Made by a program: the position numbers and the translations under genes
Notes under the pieces: model-generated
The model's database searches: none
What the model was told of the DNA's origin: nothing
What the model saw: only the letters and a program-made list of their open reading frames with translations
Shown here: positions 10,210 to 21,700 of the stretch, one piece after another
Numbering within the stretch: position 1 is the first letter of the stretch
Layout: each line of letters begins with the position of its first letter
Assembly: GCA_947396885.1 (NCBI GenBank)
Contig: OX377204.1
Location: forward strand, 3,968,001 to 4,032,000
From: Heligmosomoides polygyrus polygyrus
Lineage: Eukaryota > Nematoda > Chromadorea > Rhabditida > Heligmosomidae
Length of the DNA stretch: 64,000 nt
Direction of reading: 5' to 3'

Positions 10210-13200
10210 GGCAAAACAGAAATCTAGAGGGAAGCAAGGTTTGAGCTGTCCTACTTTGGTTGTCCTCGTCCTGTTCTTTCTTTCAGACGCAGAGGTGGAC
10301 TTGATCAATTCATAAAACGTGCAAGTGATCCAGTTCCGCTGCCGTGGCTTTAAAAACACCAAACCCGCCGAGATTGTCGCTGGAGATTTTTCTCAAGGCA
10401 CGGCACGTTCGTCAAGGCAAACAGTGCCCGTAGGGCGCCATCAGAAGAATATGCGACAACCATTCTATTCCTGCGCATGAAGACAATCCGAGACCTCTCC
10501 GAAGGTCAGTTTTGTGTTCTTCATCGGAGGGTCTATTCTCTCAGGCTTAGATCTGGGGTAAGCTGTGCGATAACTTCAGCAGGACGCCTCGCTAGACGGA
10601 GGAACCCACCCTGTTCTGGCGATGCCTGGCCGTCGGACCAGCGAGCGACTAGGGTTGCGAAACGAGCGACCGGCCGAGAGTGACGGTTTGAGTGCAGTGC
10701 TGAGTATGGCATGAGAAATCTGAATACTAGGAAGGAAAGAAGATGAATGCGACGTTTCTCCAATAGTCGTCAAGGTTGATTTGTAATCGGCTGGTCTCCG
10801 CTAGTCAGTGTGTGGCCAAATACGCATTAAAATCGTCTCCACGACATCCCATGGAACTAGGATGCATGGTGCATACCAACACGCTGCCTTTTATCCTCTT
10901 ATGGTCAGCGAAACGTTTTACTCCAAACACAGTTTTGAAGGAAATCCTTTTGAGTGATACATAGAAATGCTTATTTTTATGGGTACGCTGTCCATTCTCT
11001 AGTTAAATATTGTGAAGGTGTCGCTAATATGACCTACTCGCTACGGTTGGCGCGTCCGTTCACTACTCGATTGGTTGGTAATGCGTGTTCCCTCGACCCT
11101 GTCGCCGCAACTGCGCACGATTGGACGATTAAAGGGCGCCAAACATCCGGCGCGCCCGGTCCCGTAGCGCCTACAGTGTACCGAACGATCCGGAAAGGCG
11201 GGAGCGCCAAGCCCACTGTCGTCGCAGGCCTACCGCACAGGCTCATTCGTACTCGCATCCATTCGTATCAACCGGCATCGTCTCCGCTGGTCTGGATCTA
11301 GCGTAGTCCCGAATCCTCCGTCTTTCGGATACGCTGCTGGAGGACTTCGTACATCAGCTCAGGAAGGAAGGAGCAGCAGAAAGCCACAGCAGGTAAGCAC
11401 GGGGTCCCATCGGCATCCCTGCCGTGGCTTGCACTGGTCGCTCGGCTGGATGTACGATGTGCCCCGTAGGTCCGGTTCTCGTCCCCCGTTGCGGAGGTAG
11501 GGTCTCCAGGGCTAGTAACTTGTAGGGGTATTGGATTGTATGAGCTGATTACGTATAGTATTCGTAGATAAACATCATGAGGTTACTTTGTGTACTGTAA
11601 TGGAAGTAGACGTATGGAGTCTGTCATACATATCCGTATATTGATTGTTACGCATGTGTCGTCGTAGGACGCCTAAGGACATCCGTAACCGTGGGAGGCC
11701 TATTGTCTCGGATGATCTGAGTGAAGGTTCAACCAGGTGTAGCGTAGGCTAAGGGCGTTATTTAGGTTGATGGTGCGTAGCCTCTAACTTAGCGCCACCC
11801 TTAGGGCAACAGGAACTTTGGAATCCGTAGTATTAAGAGGTACCGCGTGGCAGGTAACGAGCGGAACGAGCGTAGGCGTAAGGCACCGGTGAACCGCTAG
11901 CAAAGGTGTGCTTCATCCCCGGGTTCCATTCCTGCTGACAAGGGGAGTCAAGGAGATACACACGGCGCAATAGGGTAGGTAGGCCACATTAACATGACCA
12001 AATTTGCCATTGAGAAAGGAAAAGAAAGATACTCTGAGTTTAGAAAAGGACGTCTGAGCAGTGTGGTCGTGTGGCGACGTGGAAATGAAGAGAAATTTCC
12101 GTTTTAGCTTTCCTGATACAATGGAAGAAGTTGCTTGCCCTCATTGGGGATCTTACTGTTGCATTTTACGATGCTTTACTTTGATGGTGCTTCTGGAGGA
12201 TATTTCAGGGCCTCGAGATGTGGCGCGAACTTCGTCAAAGAGGGTGGCGGCGATGGCGAAGGATCGAGCGATCGCTTCGTTTGCCCTATACGATTGATCT
12301 GACGCAGTCGGTGACCGTTCCCGAGCACGAGGACCTGACTTGGCATCTTCCCCTTTCTGTTCAGATGAGGTGGGGCTTACCCTCCAGTTCATCTGTTCAT
12401 TCTATCATTTCAATGTATTCCAATGTATGTTCCATCTCCTTGCAGTTTTCTGGCTGTGTTCAATTTCTCGTTTAGGTGGACGACCGTAACTAAATGGACT
12501 GCATTTGAATCCACCTGGCTATCCGAATCCACGCCTGAGTCACACAATCTGGAGCCACATCTGAACGGCCACTCTCCCGTGAGTATTCTGACATCTTTCT
12601 CACTTTAGAATGAAATGTGTCATTTATCTCGTTGAGAGCGAGTCCCTCTCCTTGCTTTGATCGTTTGAATATCTTCGCTCTTCTGGTACATGTCGCAAAG
12701 GTGGGGAGCATTGAGAGGGGAATCAAAGCAACGACCGAACATGTACATCAAGCCAGAGTAACTACCTGTACGCCTTCTCTAAATGGCGCGGCACTCTCAT
12801 ATAGTGATTGGCTCCACGCTTCGGCCCAACAGTGCTGCCTACATCCGCGATATGAACGCTCTTTTTGTTCTTGGATTGTTTTTCGCTCGTTGTCCTCTCA
12901 TATTCTGACCAAAAGCCATCTCGTCGTTATTAAAAGGAGTGCACTTATACAGAGGAGAGTTCACCTTCTCTGATCTCCTTAACTGGTTGCTTAAGCACAC
13001 ATCCATTAGGCTTAGCACAAGTCGTCCTTCCATAGTTATGCTTATGTAGCTCTGCCTCTCGACTTAATTTTGAGTTCTTGGACAAAATCAGTAGACCCTG
13101 TTGAAACCTATGGAGGCCGGTGAGCGCCTTGTAATTAAGTAAATCATTTGTAAATTTAGGGAAATGATAAATTAAGTAATTTAATAGTAAATTAAATTAA

Positions 13201-13281
13201 TTCAGTGAAGGCAATAGAAATTTGGGTGCAGGTCGAGTCGGGGCGTCACCTATTCTCTTCATCTAGTTCAATCCGGCTCGC
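10210..13281. mobile_element. ~3.07-kb insertion splitting a gypsy pol
   Basis: The two gypsy pieces stop at the same protein position, just after the conserved FLGH..DA box and just before GKRP. TGCA occurs at both junctions (10206-10209 and 13282-13285), consistent with a 4-bp target duplication. Inside I see a SINE fragment (10.79 kb), GC-rich sequence at 11.0-12.0 kb, and short frames without recognisable domains. No clear terminal repeat was found, so the class is unknown. Confidence 0.5.
10787..10915 (+). mobile_element. SINE family 1, 3' fragment
   Basis: Only the 3' half is present, from TCGGCTGGTCTCCGC through GGCCAAATACGCATT and CCACGACATCCCATGG to a CCTTTTATCC tail. The tRNA-like head is missing. 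Confidence 0.75.
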
Positions 13282-13850
13282 TGCATCGATGTGACCAAGG
13301 AACTTCATCTCCGTTTTCATATACTCACGCTTTTCACGCTTTACGCGAAGTCCAGCTCGTCTCAAACGCAGCAGCACGTCTGGTAGCCGTGTCAGGTGTA
13401 TCTCATCATTCTGTCCCATGGCCGCAATATCATCTAAATAGATTAAGACTCCTTTAATCCCAGCCAAAGTTTCCATAATTTTCTGGAAAATAGCTGGTGC
13501 GGACGCAATACCAAACGGTATCCTATTGCACTCGAACAGACCCTTGGGCGTGTTTGTCGTAGTATACCGCTTAGTTATTTCATCAAGCTCTTCCTCCACG
13601 TACGTCTCTGATGGGTCGATTTTCGAAAACTTTTCAGAATATCGAGGACAGTTCCTTCCCCTACTTAATTTTCATAGCTCGCAGATCGGTGCAAACGGTA
13701 GAAAATCGTTTGCGATGGCCAAACATTCGTTTCGACTGTTCATTGCTTTATTTTTGCTGGAAATGCAGAATGCTTCAAGCGGTTTTTCGACGTCCGAGGG
13801 GTCGGAACGTTGCGCACTCCAGTAAAATTCCCCTATGAACAATAACCCCA
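13282..13850 (-). pseudogene. Ty3/gypsy reverse transcriptase fragment
   Basis: The minus strand encodes the RT palm of a gypsy element: a NTPKGLFECNRIPFGIASAP block, the catalytic YLDD at about 13435, and KFLGH near 13295-13310. Upstream, frames are shifted, with decayed equivalents of the RT start reaching to about 13850. It ends at the 13282 junction and continues in family terms at 10209. Confidence 0.85.
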
Positions 13851-14194
13851 GAGCAGATGCACTCTTTCATAGAGTATCCACCTTTCAATGTGTTAAATAA
13901 TTACAGGCCTTTGATTCCAGCTTCCAATATTGCGCAAATTTATTGAGAGGTTCGATAGCTAATGTCGTTTTTCTTTCAGATGGCGTGAAGTGCACGTACA
14001 TTTTTATTTAGCAGCGATTGTGTGACTTACACTGTTGTATACAAGTATTTTGGACTTCAGACTATCGTCTATCAGAAACTGAGCATCATTAGCAAAACAA
14101 AAGTTGGCCAAATAATTAAGTAAAAAAGTCCAGGAGAGCATTATCGGCACATTTTATTGTTTTACTTCCGAAAGGGCAAAAATCCGTGCAAGCT

Positions 14195-14400
14195 CGAAAA
14201 AAAAAATTGTGGTTAAGGTTATGGCGAGGACTGCCTTACTGAACGCCAGTGTCCGCGATGGTTTGCTCGCTTTTACTCTGGAAATTTCAGTGTGCAAGGT
14301 GCACCCCATTCTGGTCGCACAGTCACTACTGACACTACTGATGACAACCAAACAAAGGCGTCAATCGAAACTAACTGGTGTATGAGAACTCGAGGGATGA
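14195..14400 (+). pseudogene. Mariner transposase N-terminal fragment
   Basis: One frame carries the second DNA-binding helix region of mariner transposases: ERQCPRWFARFYSGNFSVQ followed by an APHSGR linker. The A/T-hook-like start is damaged by a poly-A run at 14198. There is no catalytic domain downstream. Confidence 0.7.
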
Positions 14401-14867
14401 CAGAAAACATGACATATCGAACTCAATTCAATTACCCGTACTTACAGCAGCTTCGTTATGTAATCAAGCTGTGTTGTGTTGTTTTTTGCTCTGTTTCTTT
14501 GTTTGGGTTCCTCAGGAATTAAGGGTGTTAAGGCTTAATGTTTGCAGGTAATATAAATAAATTCACCTTGAAAATGGAAAAACGACGGTAACTTTCGAAC
14601 AACCCAATCGAAGGTGTTATTTTGTAACTCCGTTCTTTTCATTAAGGACCTGGAATTCTTTTTGTCTGTACTTTTGAACTTTTCTTTTGTAGAATCGCCC
14701 ATTGTTATAGCTTAACAATGTTTTGCGTACTTTTATGTTCGATTATGTAGGCAAGCTATGGTGTCAGCTTGGCTACAGGTGTTAGCTGGGGTGCTACGAT
14801 AGTGGCACATCATAAAAGCGGTCCCGCAGCGATCGCCTGAAGGAGTGCGCAAATCCACCTGAGCGAA

Positions 14868-15165
14868 ATTTGGGCGAAGTCAGAGATTATGACCTCGACA
14901 ACCATAATCACCCGTACCTGCCGTAACATACCGTAATCAGCCGAAATTTAATAAGCGATTTCAGATTCGTGATGAGCACCCTAAATAAACCACTGGGTGA
15001 AATTTGGGCGAAATCGGTGACCATGACCTTATTCACCCTTACCTACTGTAACCTACTGTCCTCCAGCGTAATATGAAAAACTGATATCAGATTCATGATT
15101 AGCACCTCAAATAACCTTTCAGAGTTCAGATGAAGTTCGGGAAAATCGGCGATGTCAACACGGCC
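14868..15165 (+). repeat. Imperfect tandem repeat, ~120-bp unit
   Basis: Two full units and the start of a third. Each opens near GAAATTTGGGCGAARTC and closes with CAGATTCRTGATKAGCACC, then an AAATAA run. The third start, at about 15130, reads AGTTCGGGAAAATCGGCGAT. Confidence 0.7.
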
Positions 15166-15406
15166 ACCCCTATTGACGACCTGGTGGGAGGAGGGGTGAA
15201 ACCGGCTGTAACTGTTGAGCCAAACATTAGCACCGTGTTTGGCAGCTCGAATTTATCCTTAGACGAAGCTTGGGTCACGACATATCGTTTCACATTTGTG
15301 CGGCACGCTTTGTCCCACGCGCCAGACACGCGAAAATCTCTCTCGTCGTCAACGTGTGAAGTCCTCATGAAAACGTAGCATCTTTTACGAATTATAATAA
15401 TAGATC

Positions 15407-15412
15407 TTTATT
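15407..15412 (-). promoter_or_regulatory. Candidate poly(A) signal AATAAA
   Basis: AATAAA on the minus strand about 196 bases past the stop codon of the CAP gene. It is the first canonical signal I see downstream. Confidence 0.35.
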
Positions 15413-15607
15413 ACTACCATGGATGCTATCAACAACTTAATAAAAAATACACTTATTAACAATACTTCCTATGATCCTACCTTTCATAAATCAAGCGGCT
15501 ATTCTATCACACGTTTGGCTTTCATCGCTGAGCGGAATGCTCTGAGACATATACCGCAATATTATTCTCTACACCTGAATTGTATTGGTCTCGCGAGACG
15601 GAACGTT

Positions 15608-15764
15608 CTAATTGTTTGAGACCAAAGTCCTTCTGGTAAACCGTCCACGTTTTGGCTTTTTCTTGTAGCAAAGGCCTTCATCAGGGTCGCAGGTACAATT
15701 CTTGCAGTCACATGCAGAACACGGCTCTCCAATCTTGTATATCGGCCACATCTGATAGTTTCCT
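15608..15764 (-). CDS. CAP gene, terminal exon
   Basis: The acceptor GTTCCAG precedes 15764. The first base completes an Ala codon begun in the exon ending at 26209. The exon then reads GNYQMWPIYKIGEPCSACDC, the standard CAP C-terminal element (GN...PIY..G.PC), a CxC-rich tail, and a basic end before TAG at 15608-15610. Phase and family position both fit despite the 10.4-kb distance to the previous exon. Confidence 0.85.
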
Positions 15765-18700
15765 CTGGAACGCAACTGTATTTAGATAGAGCAACGGTTG
15801 AGGTTAAAATTTTAAAAGAGGTTAAAATGCCGGTGCTTTAATCGATTTCGGAGTTTTTGCAGGACCGTACTGCTAGTACCCTTTTTGGGAAAGTTATTAT
15901 CATTTTCTACATGGATATTGTGAAGGCCCTAATGCCTATGAGAATGAAAGAGAATTATCAAAAGTGTTCAAAGGACGTCACGTCAGTCTCTGAAAATGTA
16001 TTCAATTTATGACACCCAATAGCTCAAGGTTTAATATCCCGTAAAATTGGTCAATCCTTGTGAAGGATGTGCTCCATATTCAAATTCTACCAATTCAACG
16101 AGCATAAACAACGAATGGCCGATGGAGAAGTCAGCGTTTTCATTCTGGAGAAATCTGACATCAGTTCACAGATTGCGGACGAATTGCCCATCGTCCTGTT
16201 GATCATAGACTTGCTCGAGCGGGTGCCAACAGCGTACCCATTCATCCCTATCGCGTGCCAGGGTGCTCCAATGGCTCTCACTCCTCACCGGAGGGACGTG
16301 ATTAGCGTCATATCCTCCCTTCAGGCTTTCATGAAGAATTCCGAACAACGCGTTGGTGGGCGTCCTGGTGTTCTCTTGGGATCCCGCGGAATCCAGTCTG
16401 TGACGGTTCTCGTTCAGTGGGTGTCTGCGAAGTGTATTTCATAGCCGGCCCACCTAATTTTTAAAATGCGGATGTACGAAGGAATTTTTAGTCTGGGTGA
16501 GATCCAAGCTACAATACTTGACTTAGGGAGCTCGCAAAGACTGGCACTCTGGCACTTATTACAAACGCACTGCTAAGGGCTATTGTTTGCCGGGCAATTA
16601 CGAGTTTAAAAGTTTAGTGCAATACCAAAATTTCTTGATGACTTCGTTTTCAACCACATAAAAATGATTTCCTATGCAGTAGAGTGCGAAGGTGTGAATC
16701 GTGACAGAGCATAAGCGAACGCTCAATACTATCTACCAGCTCCAAAAGGCAGTTAATAAAAATGGACGTTAATCCAAGGAAGAGACATATGCTCTCTATT
16801 GCGAAGAGACGGCATAAGAGGAACTGTTTAAGTGTTTTTTCTGCACAAGAATTTAAGTTGTCTACTGCTCAGCTTTGTATTCTAAAATCTTATGTACGGC
16901 CACGGGCGCGTATAGCCTAGTCGGAGGAGGTGCTAGCTGTAGCATGCACCCAATACCAGGTTCTTGGTTTGGAATTCCCTCCCAGGACAAGCAGGCCTCC
17001 CATACCTCTGGAATGGTACAAGAATTGTCTGGGAAAGATGCAGCGCTGAACGGTTCAGCGGCTGGCCACCGCAAGTCATTTTATGGCCAAATACGGATTA
17101 AATTGACCTACACCACAACCCGTAAAAATGGAATGCGTGGCGCATTCCAAAATAAATTGAGTAGTTCCCCTTTATTCTTTATCCTTCTCCTTTATTCTCT
17201 CTATTTCTCCAAGTCCTTTATTCTTTATCCTTCTCCTTTATTCTCTCTATTTCTCCAAGTCCTTTATTCTTTATCCTTTATGTGCAGCCACCAGAAAAAC
17301 CAACGACTTTTCTACTTCAACCGTTGAAAACGTCTATTTACGGCTGGCACAACAAAAACTAACCTTAGCAATCTCCAAGTTCTCTCTTCGTAAAACTTTG
17401 GCATTGTCTAGATGTTTCGATTACTTCTGTACCGAACAAGGTTGTAAGGTGGACCAGTATTTATTGAGCGGCCTAACGTTTCGACCCGTTCGTCGTCTTC
17501 GGAGGCCTAAAAGTGGCTTGAGGTTTCGGATGTTGCTATCTATCCGACCAAACGCCTCATCGACTCTAGCATTTCGGAAGCATTTTTGAAGCATAGCAGA
17601 AAACCCCAGACCCATGAACGATAAACTCACCCGCTGATCCACCGCTTGTGCGGAGCACCGCCGCTGCTGCAGTCAGTCGACAGATGGTGACTTAGACTCA
17701 CTATACTGTTCATTCTACACTATGCATACTGTGTATACCAGTGTCATTCTTAACCACGTACTTGTCACCACCGGTCGCTCTATAATCACAATGCGAAATC
17801 CTCTCGGCAAGCATAAAATGGAGGAACACGGCGGAAATGATTTTGTTGTGAAGTGCACGATTTTGACTATCGAGACAGACATTTCATCTAGAAAAGCTCT
17901 GGAAGCGTTCTGGATTCTTTCGCGAGGTCCACGAATGAACAACCGAAATGAGTGTCCTTCGGTCACCGATGACTTTCTGCCGCTTATTTCGCACAGTATG
18001 CATAGTGTAGAATGAACAGTTGTAGTATAAGCTAAATACGGTATTGCTCACGGTACAGCGACGACGCTGTCCGTGCTGCCGGCCGTGTATCCGCAGGTGA
18101 GACGAGCCCGCAAGTGCTGTATATCCGCAGGCGAGACGAGGCGCAGATGCCATATATCCGCAGGCCTCACCTGCGCAAGTAAGGGCGGACACGCCCAGAC
18201 AAAAAGGCATAAATACCGGGTCATCATCTCCCAGCAGACGCTCAATCATCACTCATCATTTGTCTTCCGTTGTCATCTTACGTCATCTTTGTTATTACGT
18301 GTTATTAAGGATAAAACCTTAGTGTAAATCTCGTGTTGCTCAAGCTTGTCTATAAGGCTTGGTTAGTCTCCACTTCGAGGAACCTTGAAGGGAGAAAAAC
18401 CACTAGACAGCCTCAAGAAACTCCTAGGTAGAAGTTCGATTAGAACCACATGGGAGCCAAGCCTAGCGAAGTCGGATCGACTAATTAGGCCTATTATAGA
18501 TAGTATTGGAAGCAATACAATGACTTTTTCGACTTCATCGAGAGGCAACGTCCCCAGTAGTATGGACACTGTGGATGACACAGAAGAGCAAATGGTTGTC
18601 GAACAGAATCTGCCAACAGCAACTGAGCCAGAGGTGAGTCAAATGGATTCGCAGTTAACTGCAGCATTTGATAACATAGCCCGTCGGTTGGATGATATTC

Positions 18701-21700
18701 TTGACGATCAGATCCGCCATCTAGGCGCGCAAAAAAAGCAGTGCATTCTAGAAACAGTTGGAAGAACTGTTGATATAGCTAGGGAGAAGACAAGGCAGAC
18801 AATCTGCGAGACTCTTCCTTCGATTTTGAAGGAGATTTCGTTAACTCCGGAAGAATTGCGCAGAGTTTTGCCAATTGCGAGTTACCACAGTAGTCTGATG
18901 CAGAACCTAGCCGAAGAATTAAACTGCGAAATACCTGACGTTACGGCAGTAATGAAAGCTAAAATTTCAGAGGTAGATAGACTCGAAATACAGCTAACTG
19001 ATAAGAATAAGGAGATAGAAGATCTAAGGAATCTAACTATTCAATTGCAGAATCAGGTGGACACCCTAGCAACACGAATGGCCAACAATGTTGGACCGAT
19101 CGGAAGCGATCAACAGTGTGTAAATCCTGCTGCAACTCCAAGAGGTGAGCGTAGAAGTGCGGTCAACTGGTCTGCAGTTAGCCAACAGCTTTTAACACTG
19201 AACAAAGTCAAGAACAGCAATGTTCAGGTGCATCAACCCGAGTCCCAATGGCAGAGAGATGGGAGACGTCAGCGCCAGAGGTCAACCTCAAGCGTACGGT
19301 CGAATCTATCATCGCGGTCGTCTTTCCACGCGTCGATGAGAAGTGAGGCTTTCACTTGTTCACATAATACAACTAATAAAGGGCAAACATCAGAACACAG
19401 CGCGGAGTCCAACGCGATGGGTGGCATGTTTAATGCCTTTAAAGAAGTATTTAAAGCCCAAAGCGTAGCGGAAATAGCTAAATATGATGGAAAGAATTCC
19501 CTTAGTGATTTCCTTCGGGCAATTGAAGTGAAATACCCCCAAACAGTCTGGTCAGATCGGGATCGGCGCGATATACTTGTTAACCACTTAGTGGGGTCGG
19601 CCAGATCCATTTATAAGAACTTGCCATATAGTGCGAAGCACGGTAGTTTCGACGAGATTGTTTTCGCTCTTAAGGAAGCACGCAAGAACCCCTGCGAAAA
19701 ACTAAAGCTAATGCGCGAATGGGATAACATCGCTATGAGGAAGGGCGAATCGGTCGGCGATTTTTGCTGCCGCATGGAGGAAATCTCCAGACGAATCCAT
19801 CCAAACGGTGACTGGGACTTCCATGTAGCATCAAAGCTGTACTCTTCCCTACAGCATTGGAAGGATTCATATCATATGCTTGCGGCATTAGACGCTAAGG
19901 AAGGGAACGCCTACGAAGAGGTTAAAAGAGTTGCTCTGAGACTGGAAAAGACCCACGTTATTAGATATGAAAAACCGGAAGTCTACAGTAAATCGAACAC
20001 CTCCCACAGGGGTCCATGCGCGGAAAACGCGGTGGTACCCACACATAGAGGGAAATCCCTACGGTGCAACAACTGTGGTAAACACGGTCATGGCACCGCA
20101 GACTGCCGTTCAAGGCCTTTTCCGAAAAGGAATGGTGCAGATGAAAGGCGTCAGGGCCCTAACAGGCAGCAAATCAGCAGAACTCCAGCTAGTGGAGCAC
20201 TTTCAACATTCGTAGATGAATGTTGTGGAATGGTTAGGTCACAAAACCAATCGGTACATCCAAAAACCATAGCGGCAGGAAAACCCACGCTTTGCAATGC
20301 AAGCATCTTTGGAATAAGGGTAAAGGCATTAATTGACACAGGCTCAGTTGTCTCAATAGTGCCAACTATGCTTCTCAAACAAGCCAAAGATCAGGGTTTT
20401 GACTTGGATAACGAGGTAGAAATGGTAGGAAGCGGTCAGGAAAATCGATTTTTCGATGCGTCAGGCAACCAGATGAATTTTTTGGCTGTAATTAACGCGG
20501 AGGTGTGCGTTGATGGAGCAGGCATAGCTCGAACCTCGTTACACGTCCAGAAAACTAAGGACACCACCCTACTTTTGGGCACAAACGTTCTGAACGCATT
20601 AGGGATTCACCTAAAGTTCGAACCTTCAGCTTCTGGATCTTTGCGGAATGGGGTTCAAGAAGTAGAAGTAGCAAGGGCAGCTAAACGGTTGGTTATACCT
20701 CCTGGCTCAGCAGCTATAATTGAAGTGGGATCTTCAAAACCATCCGGAGAAAGAATTTTTTGGTCGAAAGATTCTCGTATAAATTCCGGAGTATGCCTTC
20801 TAAAGGAAGGGAGTGCGGAAATATCGGTAGCCAATCGCGACAACCAGACCTGGGTTATCAAAAAGGGTGAACCTTTAGGAGAATGGTCCGATGACTCTCT
20901 GAGTGATCCTAAGTCAACCAATATTCCGAGCGGCATGCTCGATATGACAGAGCATGTAGTCTTGTCCAAACCAAAGCGGATTAAAGCTTTGATAGAAATC
21001 ATAGAGCATAACCGTAAGTTGGGGAAACTACCAACAAAAGTTGCCGAAATTGTCATAAAGCATAGCGAAACTTTCGCTATCACTGATTCGGAACTGCGAC
21101 AAACGAATCTGATTGAGCACGATATTGACGTGCAGGGACACCCTCCTATTCGACAGAAAACGAGGCCAGTGCCCTATGGTGTCCGAAATAAAGTAGATGC
21201 TATGCTACAAGACCTTAGACAACGAAAAATAATCGAGGATAGCAACTCGCCGTGGGCTTCTCCGATCGTTTTGGTCGCAAAGAAGGACGGGAGCACTCGA
21301 TTATGCGTTGACTACCGAGAGGTGAACAAAGTAACTAGGAAGGATAGTTATCCACTACCTCCTATAGATATGACGCTACAAAATTTGCAAGGAAAACGAT
21401 GGTTCACATCACTTGATTTAGCGAGCGGTTATTGGCAGGTGCCCTTAACTGAAAAAGCCAAAGAAATTAGCGCGTTCACTACCTCATCTGGGCTATTCCA
21501 ATTCAATGTATTGCCGTTTGGGTTGACAAACGCGCCATCGGAATTCCAGCGGCTAATGAATACGGTTCTCGGCCATCTTATAGGACCGGAAGTTTCTGTA
21601 TATCTGGACGACATACTCATCGCAACAGAGACAGAACAACGCCATTTGGAAGTGCTAGAGGAAACTCTCAACGCTTTCCAAAAGGCTAATCTGAAGGTAA

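Noticed and set aside
15126..15378. Two opposed 80-codon ORFs
   Set aside because: Overlapping open frames on both strands without motif or splice partner; likely composition, next to a tandem repeat.
18073..18327. Small ORFs inside the LTR (repeated at 25437-25691)
   Set aside because: Present only because both LTRs carry the same sequence; no domain.
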